The notes beneath the pieces were generated by a model. The model made no database searches. It saw nothing but the letters and a program-made list of their open reading frames with translations, and was not told where the DNA came from. Both the position numbers and the translations under genes were made by a program. Below are positions 1 through 8,309 of a stretch of DNA of 40,429 bases, one piece after another. The DNA is from Arcicella sp. (lineage in GTDB: Bacteria; Bacteroidota; Bacteroidia; Cytophagales; Spirosomataceae). Every line of letters begins with the position of its first letter. Position 1 is the first letter of the stretch. The stretch is from contig JANXML010000018.1 in the NCBI GenBank assembly GCA_025354645.1, forward strand, positions 1-40,429, given 5' to 3'.

Positions 1-65
1 ATTTAGGAAAGAGGTCTAATACTAAAAAACAAGTAAAAAAGGTGCTTTTTTTTGTAAGCATACCT

Positions 66-73
66 TAACTTTG
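66..73 (+). promoter_or_regulatory. Possible -7 promoter box for odhA
   Basis: TAACTTTG matches the Bacteroidota primary-sigma -7 consensus TAnnTTTG and lies 75 bases before the odhA start codon. A TTG at the usual 17-19 base spacing upstream is not clear: the region is a T-run, with a TTG only 11 bases away. The call rests on the -7 box alone. Confidence 0.35.
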
Positions 74-148
74 TCTTCTGTAATCAAATTTTGAAATAAA
101 AACGTATAATCTTACGTATAAACAGCAAAGATTAACGTAAAATTTATA

Positions 149-2905
149 ATGGATCAATTTTCATACATTGCCAACGCCGATACAGCTGCGATTTCTGACC
201 TCTACGAATCGTATTTGAAAGACCCCAATTCAGTAGATATTAGCTGGCAAAATTTCTTTAAGGGTTTCGATTTTCATGCTTCTTTCAATGGTTCTAACGA
301 AACTGTAAACGGTCAAGCGAAAGGCACAAATGTTGCTTCTGCACCCGTTGATTCTTCGATGGTTCAGAAAGAAATGGCGGTTATAAGCCTTATCAAAGCC
401 TTCCGTTCTCGTGGACATTTATTGGCAAAAACCAATCCTATTCGTGATCGCAAAGACCGCCGTCCGAGGTTAGATTTGAAAGATTATGCCCTTTCAGAAG
501 CTGATTTGGATACCGAGTTTCAAGCGGGTGTTTTTTTAGGAATTGGAGCGGTTTCATTACGCAAAATTCTTGAATCACTAAACAAGATTTATTCGGGTTC
601 AATTGGTTTTGAATATATGTACATCCGTGAGCCAGAAGTGAAGGAATGGTTGCGGGCAAAAATTGAAAAAGAAGCCTTAGCTTTTAGTCCTTCAATTGAT
701 GAAAAAAAACAGATTTTAGAGAAACTCAATGAAGCGGTTGTTTTCGAGAACTTCTTGGGAACCAAATACTTAGGGCAAAAAAGATTTGGTTTAGAGGGTG
801 GCGAAACCACTATCCCAGCCCTTGATGCAATCGTGAATCGTTCGGCAGATTTAGGCGTTCAAGAGGTCATGATTGGTATGGCTCACCGTGGACGTTTGAA
901 CGTACTTGCGAACATCATGCACAAGTCGTATGATGCTATTTTTGATGGTTTTGAAGGTAATCTTCCCGACCAAATTCATGGCGATGGCGACGTAAAATAC
1001 CACTTGGGTTATTCATCAAAACACATCACTCCGTCGGGGATTGAGGTGTCGATGAAATTAGCTCCAAATCCCTCACATTTAGAGGCGGTAAATCCTTTGG
1101 TAATCGGTTTTTGTCGAGCCAGAGCCGATGCCCATTATGAAGGTGATTACGACAAGATTCTTCCGATATTAATTCACGGAGATGCAGCGGTTGCAGGACA
1201 AGGAATTGTGTATGAGGTTACGCAAATGGCGAAGTTGAAAGGTTACGAAGTGGGTGGAACCATCCATTTTGTGATTAATAACCAAGTAGGTTTCACCACA
1301 GATTTTGAAGATGCACGTTCGGCAATTTATTGCACAGACGTTGCCAAGATTATTGACGCTCCAGTTTTCCATGTAAACGGTGACGACCCAGAGGCAGTGG
1401 TTTTTGTGTCGAAAATGGCAGCAGAATTCCGTCAGCAATTCAATCGTGATGTATTTATTGACATGGTTTGTTATCGAAGAAACGGACACAATGAGTCTGA
1501 CGAACCACGTTTTACGCAACCAACTTTATACGCAAATATTACGAATCACTTGAATCCGAGAGAGTTATATAATCAAAAATTGATTGCTCGTGGAGATATT
1601 GATGCAAAGTTAGCAGGAGAAATGGATTCTGAATTTAAGGCAGAATTACAGGCTCGTTTGGATTTGATTAAACAAAAAATTCGTCCAGAATATCATCCTT
1701 TAAAATTGGATAATCGTTGGGCAGAATTGAGATATGCACAAGATGGTGATTTTGAAAATTCTCCTAAAACGGGTATTTCAAAAGAATCTATTGATAAAAT
1801 TGCGGTGGCACTTTCAAAATTACCCGAAGGATTTGCCGCTTTAAAGCAAATAGAGAAAGTTTTAGCGGATAGAAAAGCTTATTTTGAAAACGGTTCATTA
1901 AACTGGGCAACTGCCGAGGCTTTGGCGTATGGTTCGTTGTTAATTGATGGAAATCCTGTGCGTGTATCTGGTCAGGATGTGCAAAGAGGGACATTTTCGC
2001 ACCGTCATGCTGTACTTCATGAAGCAAATACCAATGAATCTTATATTTCATTGAATCATATCCAACCAGAACAAGACCAATTACAAATCTATAATTCATT
2101 ACTTTCTGAATATGCAGTTTTAGGTTTTGAATTTGGATATGCACTTGCTAATCCAGATACATTAGTGATTTGGGAAGCACAATTTGGTGATTTTGCCAAT
2201 GGTGCTCAAACGATGATTGACCAGTTTATTGCTTCTCACGAATCTAAATGGGGAACTATGAATGGTTTGGTAATGCTTTTGCCACACGGTTATGAAGGTC
2301 AAGGACCCGAGCATTCAAACGCTCGTCCCGAAAGATTTTTGCAATTAGCCGCTGAGGAAAACATGATTGTGGCGAACATAACAACGCCCGCTAATATTTT
2401 CCACGCTTTGCGTCGTCAATTAACTTGGCGTTTCCGTAAGCCTTTGATTGTGATGTCACCAAAATCATTGTTTCGTAATCCAAAAGTAATGTCGCCTATT
2501 TCAGAATTTGTGGATGGCTCATTCCAAGAAGTTTATGGTGATACTTTTGCCGATGCGAAAAAGGTCAAAAAAGTATTGTTATGTTCTGGAAAGATTTATT
2601 ATGATTTACAGGAAAAGCAAGAAAAAGATGGTCGCACGGACGTTGCGATTGTTCGTGTAGAACAATTACATCCATTTCCAGCAAAAAAAGTGCAGGCTGA
2701 ATTAGATAAATATCCAAAGTCAAAAGTATTGTGGGTTCAAGAAGAACCTGAAAATATGGGCTATTGGTCGTTTGTGATTAGAGATTTTGGTTGGAAAGTT
2801 TTTGATAGTTTAATGGCCCGTAAAAAATCAGCTTCTCCAGCAACAGGCTTTATGAAAATTCACACGGCTGAACAGACGGAATTGATGGATAGGGCGTTTG
2901 CTTAA
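149..2905 (+). CDS. odhA: 2-oxoglutarate dehydrogenase E1 component
   Basis: Thiamine-diphosphate-dependent E1 subunit of the 2-oxoglutarate dehydrogenase complex. It decarboxylates 2-oxoglutarate in the TCA cycle and passes the succinyl group to the lipoyl arm of E2. The 918-residue length is normal. The N-terminus carries the E2-binding signature (DPNSVDISWQNFF near residue 30). Further in are MAHRGRLNVL, the ThDP-binding stretch starting GDAAVAGQG and continuing to INNQVGF, and HSNARPERFLQLA in the C-terminal transketolase-like half. The start is the only ATG that gives the conserved N-terminus. The E2 and E3 genes follow on the same strand but not directly: small gene insertions separate all three. 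The symbol sucA is equivalent. Confidence 0.97.
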   Translation: MDQFSYIANADTAAISDLYESYLKDPNSVDISWQNFFKGFDFHASFNGSNETVNGQAKGTNVASAPVDSSMVQKEMAVISLIKAFRSRGHLLAKTNPIRDRKDRRPRLDLKDYALSEADLDTEFQAGVFLGIGAVSLRKILESLNKIYSGSIGFEYMYIREPEVKEWLRAKIEKEALAFSPSIDEKKQILEKLNEAVVFENFLGTKYLGQKRFGLEGGETTIPALDAIVNRSADLGVQEVMIGMAHRGRLNVLANIMHKSYDAIFDGFEGNLPDQIHGDGDVKYHLGYSSKHITPSGIEVSMKLAPNPSHLEAVNPLVIGFCRARADAHYEGDYDKILPILIHGDAAVAGQGIVYEVTQMAKLKGYEVGGTIHFVINNQVGFTTDFEDARSAIYCTDVAKIIDAPVFHVNGDDPEAVVFVSKMAAEFRQQFNRDVFIDMVCYRRNGHNESDEPRFTQPTLYANITNHLNPRELYNQKLIARGDIDAKLAGEMDSEFKAELQARLDLIKQKIRPEYHPLKLDNRWAELRYAQDGDFENSPKTGISKESIDKIAVALSKLPEGFAALKQIEKVLADRKAYFENGSLNWATAEALAYGSLLIDGNPVRVSGQDVQRGTFSHRHAVLHEANTNESYISLNHIQPEQDQLQIYNSLLSEYAVLGFEFGYALANPDTLVIWEAQFGDFANGAQTMIDQFIASHESKWGTMNGLVMLLPHGYEGQGPEHSNARPERFLQLAAEENMIVANITTPANIFHALRRQLTWRFRKPLIVMSPKSLFRNPKVMSPISEFVDGSFQEVYGDTFADAKKVKKVLLCSGKIYYDLQEKQEKDGRTDVAIVRVEQLHPFPAKKVQAELDKYPKSKVLWVQEEPENMGYWSFVIRDFGWKVFDSLMARKKSASPATGFMKIHTAEQTELMDRAFA

Positions 2906-2935
2906 AGTTTAAACCGATTTTAGGAATCGAAAATA

Positions 2936-3136
2936 ATGTCAATAGAACGTATCAATAATGAATTTTTAATTAAAATACCTGCGTCAATTGATATGGGCAT
3001 TTTGCAACAATTTTTAGATTATGTTCAAGTCAAAACAATTTCTTCACAAAGTAGTGCATCAGATGAAGAAATCTTGAAAATTTCTGAAGACATAAATAAA
3101 AATTGGTGGATTAAAAATAAACAACATTTTGTCTAA
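2936..3136 (+). CDS. Putative antitoxin of a PIN-domain toxin-antitoxin pair
   Basis: This 66-residue protein lies directly upstream of a PIN-domain gene; its stop codon shares one base with the next start (TAATG). Size, order and coupling are those of an antitoxin that binds and neutralises a PIN ribonuclease. The N-terminal half (IKIPASIDMGILQQFLDYVQ) looks like a short strand followed by a helix. The C-terminal half is acidic and ends in a tryptophan-rich KNWWIKNKQ stretch that could wrap the toxin. I recognise no classic DNA-binding fold with certainty. The gene begins only 30 bases after odhA, so it is probably read from the odhA transcript. Function is inferred from context. Confidence 0.6.
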   Translation: MSIERINNEFLIKIPASIDMGILQQFLDYVQVKTISSQSSASDEEILKISEDINKNWWIKNKQHFV

Positions 3137-3576
3137 TGAAAGTTGTTATTGATACGAGCGTGATAATGAGTGCCTTGATGAGTTCACAAGGTAGAGTGGC
3201 AGATGTTTTAATGAATCCGATGAATGATTTTGAAAAGTATTCTTGCTACTTTATGCAAGTTGAAATTTTTAAGCATAAACAGAGAATTCTCAGATATTCA
3301 AAATTAGAAGAATCAGAATTATTAGAAGTTGTTTATCTGACTTTAAAGAAGTTGAGTTTGGTAAATGAGAATCAAATAAGTTCAGAGAATTGGCAGATTG
3401 CGGATGAATTGACAAAAGATGTTGATAGTAAAGACATAGCTTTTGTAGCTTTATCACTTCAACTGGATGCAATTTTATGGACGCTTGACAGGAAACTCCA
3501 AGAACATCTCATTAGCAAAGGTTTTACAAATGTGGTAAATACTTATGAGTTAGAACAGTTATTTCATAGTAGATAA
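3136..3576 (+). CDS. PIN-domain ribonuclease, putative toxin
   Basis: A PIN-fold protein of 146 residues, resembling the 'putative toxin-antitoxin system toxin component, PIN family'. PIN toxins are Mg-dependent ribonucleases held inactive by the partner antitoxin. Candidate acidic active-site residues are D6 in VVIDTSV, E43, D97 or D100 in DVDSKDIAF, and D118 in WTLDRKL, in the usual PIN order. The gene is coupled to the upstream 66-residue gene and sits between odhA and odhB, an unusual place for a toxin. Its product could instead be a non-toxic PIN nuclease. The RNA target cannot be told from sequence. Confidence 0.8.
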   Translation: MKVVIDTSVIMSALMSSQGRVADVLMNPMNDFEKYSCYFMQVEIFKHKQRILRYSKLEESELLEVVYLTLKKLSLVNENQISSENWQIADELTKDVDSKDIAFVALSLQLDAILWTLDRKLQEHLISKGFTNVVNTYELEQLFHSR

Positions 3577-3626
3577 ATTTATAACAATACATTACAAAAG
3601 GATAACCAAAAATCCGAAATTGAAAT

Positions 3627-5273
3627 ATGGCAATTGAAATGAAAGTTCCGCCCGTTGGCGAATCAATAACCGAGGTAACTATCGCTACTTGGAATAAAAA
3701 AGATGGCGATTTGGTAAAAATGGATGAAGTTTTGTGTGAATTAGAATCAGACAAAGCCACTTTTGAACTCCCTGCCGAAGCAGAAGGAATCTTAAAAATC
3801 GTTGCCAAAGAAGGTGATACGCTTCCCATTGGAGCTGTTATTTGTACGATTGAAACAAGTGGGGCTTCGGCGGTCGGCGGTCAGCCGTCGGCATCGGTAG
3901 AAGACATCAAGGTTGTAGAAACCGTGCCATTATCACCCACGCTTGAACCAGCACCAGTTGCCGAAAGCCCAAAGCCGAAAGCTGAAAGCCAACAAGTTAT
4001 TGAAATAAAAGTTCCAACCGTTGGTGAATCAATTACGGAAGTAACAGTTTCATCTTGGAATAAAAAAGAAGGGGATTCTGTGATGATGGACGAAGTTTTG
4101 TGTGAATTAGAATCAGATAAAGCTACTTTTGAATTACCATCAGAAGTTGCTGGAACCTTACATATTGTAGCAGAAGCAGGTACTACTTTGGCAATTGGAG
4201 CGGTCGTGGCTACGATTACCGTTGGAAGCACCCTAACCCCCAGTGGAGGAACTGCGAATCCAACAGACAAGGTAGAAAAAGCGGTTTCACCAGCTCCCCC
4301 ATCGGGGGCGGGGGCGACCGACGCTTCGGGGGCTTCGGACTCTTACGCCGCTGGACATGCTTCACCAGCCGCCGCAAAGGTTTTAGCTGAAAAAGGAATT
4401 GATGCAGGTTCTGTGTCGGGTACAGGCGTGGGTGGACGTATTACAAAAGAAGATGCACAGTCGGCAGTCAGCGGTCAGCAATCGGCGGTCAGCAGTCCTG
4501 TGATTCCAACCCCATCGGTTATTATAACTCCTGCACCAATTGCGGTTTCAACGCCACAATCAACGAGCGGAAATCGTAATCAACGTCGTGAAAAGATGAC
4601 TTCTTTACGCAAAACCGTTGCTCGTCGTTTGGTTCAAGTAAAAAATGAGACAGCAATGTTGACAACTTTCAATGAAGTTGACATGAAGCCAATCATGGAT
4701 TTACGTGGAAAATACAAAGATAAATTTAAAGAAAAACATGGTGTTGGCTTAGGGTTTATGTCATTTTTCACGAAGGCAGTTTGCGTTGCTTTAAAAGAAT
4801 TCCCAGCCGTGAACGGTGCCATTGATGGTGAAGAAATTGTGTTTAACGATTATTGTGATATTTCAATTGCGGTTTCAGCTCCGAAAGGTTTAGTAGTACC
4901 CGTTATCAGAAATGCCGAGAATTTATCATTGGCAGGCATTGAAAGTGAAGTCGTACGTTTAGCGACTTTGGCTAAAAATAATAAATTGACTTTGCAAGAA
5001 ATGTCAGGTGGAACCTTCACGATTACGAATGGTGGAGTTTTTGGTTCAATGCTTTCAACGCCAATTATCAATGCTCCACAAGTGGCAATTTTAGGAATGC
5101 ACAACATCGTTGAACGTGCCGTAGTGGTTGATGGTCAGATAGTTGTGCGTCCAATCATGTACGTAGCGTTGTCTTACGACCATAGAATTGTTGATGGAAA
5201 AGAATCCGTTTCGTTCTTGGTAAGAGTGAAACAGTTATTGGAAGACCCAACTCGTTTATTGTTGGATGTTTAA
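3627..5273 (+). CDS. odhB: 2-oxoglutarate dehydrogenase E2, dihydrolipoyl succinyltransferase, two lipoyl domains
   Basis: Core E2 subunit that transfers the succinyl group from E1 to CoA. Domain order: lipoyl domain 1 (about 1-77, ESDKA with lipoyl-lysine K43), linker, lipoyl domain 2 (about 125-202, lipoyl-lysine K165), linker, peripheral subunit-binding domain (about 245-285, [15 protein letters not shown] and [12 protein letters not shown]), linker, and a catalytic domain ending with SYDHRIVDG, which carries the catalytic His and Asp. At 548 residues it is well above the roughly 400 of single-lipoyl OdhB. The two lipoyl domains are close copies, indicating internal duplication. The linkers are unusual: several stretches are encoded by low-complexity repeat words (listed separately). 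The symbol sucB is equivalent. PdhC is the main alternative, but the neighbouring E1 is an OGDH. Confidence 0.93.
   Translation: MAIEMKVPPVGESITEVTIATWNKKDGDLVKMDEVLCELESDKATFELPAEAEGILKIVAKEGDTLPIGAVICTIETSGASAVGGQPSASVEDIKVVETVPLSPTLEPAPVAESPKPKAESQQVIEIKVPTVGESITEVTVSSWNKKEGDSVMMDEVLCELESDKATFELPSEVAGTLHIVAEAGTTLAIGAVVATITVGSTLTPSGGTANPTDKVEKAVSPAPPSGAGATDASGASDSYAAGHASPAAAKVLAEKGIDAGSVSGTGVGGRITKEDAQSAVSGQQSAVSSPVIPTPSVIITPAPIAVSTPQSTSGNRNQRREKMTSLRKTVARRLVQVKNETAMLTTFNEVDMKPIMDLRGKYKDKFKEKHGVGLGFMSFFTKAVCVALKEFPAVNGAIDGEEIVFNDYCDISIAVSAPKGLVVPVIRNAENLSLAGIESEVVRLATLAKNNKLTLQEMSGGTFTITNGGVFGSMLSTPIINAPQVAILGMHNIVERAVVVDGQIVVRPIMYVALSYDHRIVDGKESVSFLVRVKQLLEDPTRLLLDV
3867..4497 (+). repeat. 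Stutter-repeat words encoding OdhB linkers
   Basis: Three blocks in the odhB linkers are made of one short word repeated with changes. About 3867-3897 is CGGCGGTC/CAGCCGTCGGC words; about 3961-3991 is GAAAGCC/AAAGCCG words; about 4457-4497 is CAGTCGGCAGTCAGCGGTC-type words. Between them, about 4290-4340 has G- and C-run words (CCCCCATCGGGGGCGGGGGC). They encode Ala/Ser/Gly/Pro-rich linker sequence in frame and differ in composition from the neighbouring lipoyl domains. Confidence 0.65.
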
Positions 5274-5340
5274 AGTATTAAGTATCAGGTATTATGTATT
5301 AAGTAATGAGAATCGTCTTTGTACTTAATACATAATACTT
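5274..5340. repeat. Inverted stutter repeat after odhB
   Basis: The segment begins immediately after the odhB stop and consists of variants of AGTATTAAGTA. Positions 5287-5305 and 5322-5340 form a 19-bp inverted repeat with 18 matches and a 16-base loop. A related word, 5275-5293, recurs exactly but inverted at 6335-6353. The hairpin could stop or stabilise transcripts, but it has no T-run. Confidence 0.75.
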
Positions 5341-5355
5341 TGTGCATGTAAAAAT

Positions 5356-5592
5356 ATGGAAAATCAAGTATTAAGTTTTGAGGAAATAAAAAAGCTCTTT
5401 CCTGATGAATGGGTGCTTTTAGGGAATCCTAAATATAGTGATGATGATTTGGACGTTATTTCTGCAACTGTTATTATCCATGATAAGAATAAACACGAGC
5501 TTATTAAAAAACGAGTTCGGTGGAGAGATACATATCATTCCGCTACGACAGTTTACACAGGTATATTCCCTAAAAAAAGGTATTTATTGTGA
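5356..5592 (+). CDS. Small conserved protein paired with a retropepsin-like protease
   Basis: A 78-residue cytosolic protein with no signal peptide or membrane segment. Features are FEEIKKLFPDEWVLLGNP near the N-terminus, an acidic SDDDLDV turn, and a basic C-terminus (PKKRYLL). Its last codons overlap the GTG start of the protease gene by four bases (GTGA), so the two are probably translationally coupled and functionally linked. From memory, similar small proteins precede aspartyl-protease genes in other bacteria, but I could not check this and no function is known to me. It could be a substrate, partner or inhibitor of the protease. Confidence 0.7.
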   Translation: MENQVLSFEEIKKLFPDEWVLLGNPKYSDDDLDVISATVIIHDKNKHELIKKRVRWRDTYHSATTVYTGIFPKKRYLL

Positions 5593-5984
5593 AAGTTTTT
5601 AAGTTTAAGGTAGTTCCAACAACAGGAGCGATAGTTGTTAAGGCGTATGTAAATGGGTACAAACTCAATCTTTTATTAGATACAGGAGCAACTAATACTA
5701 TAATTGACTACAATATTCTTTTAATGTCTGAAATTGAATATATGTTTGTTAATTCAATAGACCAGCCACTATTTGAGACTGCCAGTGGAATTATTAATGC
5801 TCAGTGGGTTAATGTAGATTCTTTTATCAGTTTAGGAATTCATAATGTCGAATTTAACTTTGCCACCTACGATTTCTTATTAGAAGGAATTATTCCTGAA
5901 TATGATGGAATGTTAGGCTTAGATTTTTTCCAGAATAACAAAATTTGCATTGACTTCGTAAAATCAGAAATAACTATTTCTTAA
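5589..5984 (+). CDS. Retropepsin-like aspartic protease
   Basis: A single-domain, 131-residue aspartic protease-like protein. The catalytic signature LLLDTGATNTIID is near residue 30 and the second hydrophobic-glycine element is MLGLDFFQ near residue 115. One domain carries one DTG, so like viral retropepsins it would need to dimerise to be active. There is no signal peptide or membrane segment, so it is probably cytosolic. The start is GTG, overlapping the stop of the 78-residue gene (GTGA), and the downstream gene begins 15 bases after its stop. The substrate is unknown; the coupled upstream product is the obvious candidate partner. Confidence 0.8.
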   Translation: MKVFKFKVVPTTGAIVVKAYVNGYKLNLLLDTGATNTIIDYNILLMSEIEYMFVNSIDQPLFETASGIINAQWVNVDSFISLGIHNVEFNFATYDFLLEGIIPEYDGMLGLDFFQNNKICIDFVKSEITIS

Positions 5985-5998
5985 CCATTATTAAAACG

Positions 5999-6292
5999 AT
6001 GAATTTAATCAAATGGGATTATTTAACCGTTCTGGCAGATATTAACCCAACTGTTTTTGATGTAAATGGAAAACGTGGAGTCGATGCTAAATTAATAAAT
6101 GATATGTTGGCAAAATTTGGAGCCGAAAGTTGGGAATTGGTCAATACGACATCCATTAATTCAGCGGGAACAACCATTCAAATTTCTTTTATTTTCAAAA
6201 AAATAGGTACTGCCAAAACCAACAGTGAATTCCGCAGAATTGGATTTGATATGGATGGAGACGGTGAAAATGAAATAGTTAACAGAGTATAG
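5999..6292 (+). CDS. DUF4177-like small protein
   Basis: A 97-residue soluble protein resembling DUF4177 proteins, which have an aromatic start (WDYLTVL here), a helix containing the N-x-x-L-x-x-x-G pattern (NDMLAKFGAESWELV) and a final strand (IQISFIFKK). The function of that family is not known. The C-terminus adds a tail with DMDGDGENE, which resembles a short Ca-binding loop but could be chance. It lies 15 bases after the protease gene and is probably co-transcribed with it. It is the last gene of the three-gene group inserted between odhB and lpdA. Confidence 0.6.
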   Translation: MNLIKWDYLTVLADINPTVFDVNGKRGVDAKLINDMLAKFGAESWELVNTTSINSAGTTIQISFIFKKIGTAKTNSEFRRIGFDMDGDGENEIVNRV

Positions 6293-6334
6293 ATTTTAGA
6301 TTATACATAAAATAAATGCAGGTAAAATTTACTC

Positions 6335-6353
6335 AATACCTGATACTTAATAC
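6335..6353. repeat. Inverted copy of the odhB-downstream repeat
   Basis: These 19 bases (AATACCTGATACTTAATAC) are the exact reverse complement of 5275-5293. The copy ends just before the lpdA start codon. The two copies bracket the three small genes at 5356-6292. An upstream in-frame ATG at 6316 would translate through this repeat, which is why the lpdA start is placed at 6361. Confidence 0.75.
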
Positions 6354-6360
6354 ATTAACA

Positions 6361-7761
6361 ATGCAATACGACGTAATAGTAATCGGTTCGGGACCTGGTG
6401 GATATGTTTCTGCCATTCGTTCAGCACAATTAGGCTTGAAAACTGCCATCATTGAAAAATATAATGTCTTGGGTGGAACTTGCCTAAATGTAGGCTGTAT
6501 TCCCTCAAAAGCCCTTTTGGACTCTTCGGAGCATTTTTATAATGCCGCTCATACTTTCGCAGAACACGGAATTGAGATTCCTGCTCCCGTGGTGAATATG
6601 ACGCAAATGATTAATCGTAAATCGGGCGTGGTCAAGAAAATGAACGATGGGATTACGTTTCTGATGAAAAAAAATAAAATCACGACCTACATTGGTCTTG
6701 GTTCATTTGTGGATAAAAACACCGTTAAAGTGTCCAAAGCCGATGGGACTTCGGAAGATATAACGGCTAAAAATATCATTATTGCTACGGGTTCAAAACC
6801 AACCGTTTTGCCTTTTATGCCCGTTGATAAAAAACGAATTATCACCTCAACCGAAGCATTGAACTTGCCTGCCGTTCCAAAAACGATGGTTGTGGTTGGG
6901 GCTGGTGTAATTGGGGCTGAGTTGGGTTCAGTTTATGCTCGTTTAGGTACGAAAGTGAGCTTTGTGGAGTTCGCAGATTCGATGATCCCAACAATGGACA
7001 AATCAATGGGCAAAGAATTGCAAAAAGCCATCAAGAAATTGGGCGTTGATTATTATTTCTCTCATAAAGTGACCAACATTGTTAATAATGGTGATGATGC
7101 AACCGTTACTGCTACTAATTCAAAAGGTGAAGAAGTAAAATTAACGGGGGAATATGTCTTAGTCTGCATTGGTCGTCGTCCATATACAGAAGGCTTGAAT
7201 TTGGAAGCCGTTGGAATCAATATGGACAGAGGAAAAGTGGTTGTGGATGAGCATACTTTACAAACAAATGTGCCAAATATCTACGCCATCGGAGATTTAA
7301 TTCGTGGGGCAATGTTGGCTCATAAGGCAGAAGAAGAAGGCGTTTTTGTGGCAGAAACTATCGCAGGACAAAAACCTCATATCAATTATAATTTGATCCC
7401 TGGCGTAGTTTACACATGGCCCGAAGTTGCCTCAGTTGGCAAAACCGAAGAAGAATTAAAAACGGCTGGCGTTGCCTACAAATCGGGTTCGTTCCCTTTC
7501 AAAGCCTTGGGACGGGCTACGGCTTCGATGGATACGGACGGTTTAGTGAAAGTATTAGCCGATAAAACTACGGACGAAATTTTGGGTGTACACATCATTG
7601 GTGCAAGAGCCGCCGATATGATTGCGGAGGCGGTTGTGGCGATGGAATATCGTGCTTCGGCAGAAGATGTGGCTCGTATGTCGCACGCTCATCCGACTTA
7701 TACGGAGGCGATGAAAGAGGCGTGTTTAGCGGCTACTGAAAATCGGGCTTTGCACGCTTAA
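6361..7761 (+). CDS. lpdA: Dihydrolipoyl dehydrogenase (E3)
   Basis: FAD- and NAD-dependent E3 subunit that reoxidises the dihydrolipoyl arms of E2. From the start at 6361 it has 466 residues, normal for the family. Visible elements are the FAD-binding GSGPGGY (residues 9-15), the redox-active disulfide C41/C46 in GGTCLNVGCIPSK, the NAD-binding GAGVIGAELGSVYARLG, the second FAD motif IYAIGDL, and the C-terminal His-Glu dyad in HAHPTYTEAMKEA. An in-frame ATG at 6316 would add 15 residues encoded by repeat sequence ahead of the conserved MQYDVIVIGSG, so it was rejected. The enzyme may also serve pyruvate dehydrogenase or glycine cleavage. Confidence 0.96.
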   Translation: MQYDVIVIGSGPGGYVSAIRSAQLGLKTAIIEKYNVLGGTCLNVGCIPSKALLDSSEHFYNAAHTFAEHGIEIPAPVVNMTQMINRKSGVVKKMNDGITFLMKKNKITTYIGLGSFVDKNTVKVSKADGTSEDITAKNIIIATGSKPTVLPFMPVDKKRIITSTEALNLPAVPKTMVVVGAGVIGAELGSVYARLGTKVSFVEFADSMIPTMDKSMGKELQKAIKKLGVDYYFSHKVTNIVNNGDDATVTATNSKGEEVKLTGEYVLVCIGRRPYTEGLNLEAVGINMDRGKVVVDEHTLQTNVPNIYAIGDLIRGAMLAHKAEEEGVFVAETIAGQKPHINYNLIPGVVYTWPEVASVGKTEEELKTAGVAYKSGSFPFKALGRATASMDTDGLVKVLADKTTDEILGVHIIGARAADMIAEAVVAMEYRASAEDVARMSHAHPTYTEAMKEACLAATENRALHA

Positions 7762-7778
7762 TGTTTGAGATATTTACA

Positions 7779-7814
7779 AAAAAGGGCTTCTCAACACATT
7801 CAGAAGCCCTTTTT
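7779..7814. terminator. Bidirectional terminator between lpdA and the lipoprotein gene
   Basis: A perfect 13-bp stem (AAAAAGGGCTTCT, 7779-7791, with 7802-7814) and a 10-base loop, flanked by A- and T-runs on both sides. It lies between convergent genes and can serve both. Confidence 0.9.
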
Positions 7815-7825
7815 AAAAAATTAAA

Positions 7826-8269
7826 TTATTTAATTAAAGAATAATAATACTTAACTGTATCTTGTGTACTTCCGACTTTTTCCAAGTAAGCTGATGCTTC
7901 GAGAGTTGGAATGCTTAAAAAATTTATTTTATAAAATCGTTCTTTATTCCCAGAATATCTCATTAATATCGTCATATTCTTAGTACTCATATCTGCATTT
8001 CTCCCCCTATCTCTGGTATATGTTTGAACGAGTATGCTATCTTTAAAAACATTTTCAAAGTCATAAATTCTATCATTTCCAATTTCTATAACTTCTGAAT
8101 AACCTATTTGAGTGTCTGCCTTCATATTTTTGGGTGAAACAATTTTAGTAAGTTTCCATTTACCCATCAAATATCCACTAATTGGTCCTCCCGAAGTAAA
8201 TCCGTTATCCTCCTCACAACTCCATGTTATGAGAAAAATTATTCCAAAAATTAATATTATTTTTTTCAT
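7826..8269 (-). CDS. Small lipoprotein of unknown function beside a C10 peptidase
   Basis: A 147-residue protein starting MKKIILIFGIIF, with a hydrophobic signal segment ending in TWSC, a plausible lipobox whose Cys would be lipidated. CEEDNG follows it, so the mature protein begins acidic. The remainder is about 125 residues, mostly strand-forming, without a family I recognise. The ATG at 8269 is preferred; a GTG at 8278 would add three residues. It starts 23 bases after the C10 peptidase stop and is probably in the same operon. Small proteins next to C10 peptidases are often their inhibitors (streptopain with Spi; Bacteroides fragilis pairs), so an inhibitor role is possible but unproven. 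Confidence 0.65.
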   Translation of the reverse strand: MKKIILIFGIIFLITWSCEEDNGFTSGGPISGYLMGKWKLTKIVSPKNMKADTQIGYSEVIEIGNDRIYDFENVFKDSILVQTYTRDRGRNADMSTKNMTILMRYSGNKERFYKINFLSIPTLEASAYLEKVGSTQDTVKYYYSLIK

Positions 8270-8273
8270 TTTC

Positions 8274-8309
8274 TTCACGGTCTAATTCCTGTTCACGGTC
8301 TAATTCCTG
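8274..8309. repeat. 18-bp tandem duplication at the C10 peptidase stop
   Basis: TTCACGGTCTAATTCCTG occurs at 8274-8291 and again exactly at 8292-8309. On the minus strand it encodes the last residues and stop of the C10 peptidase (GIRP-stop); the second copy repeats these codons in the gap before the lipoprotein gene. It looks like a recent slippage duplication. Confidence 0.9.

Noticed and set aside
6316-6360. An upstream ATG that would extend lpdA by 15 residues
   Set aside because: The extra residues come from the stutter repeat and precede the conserved MQYDVIVIGSG start.
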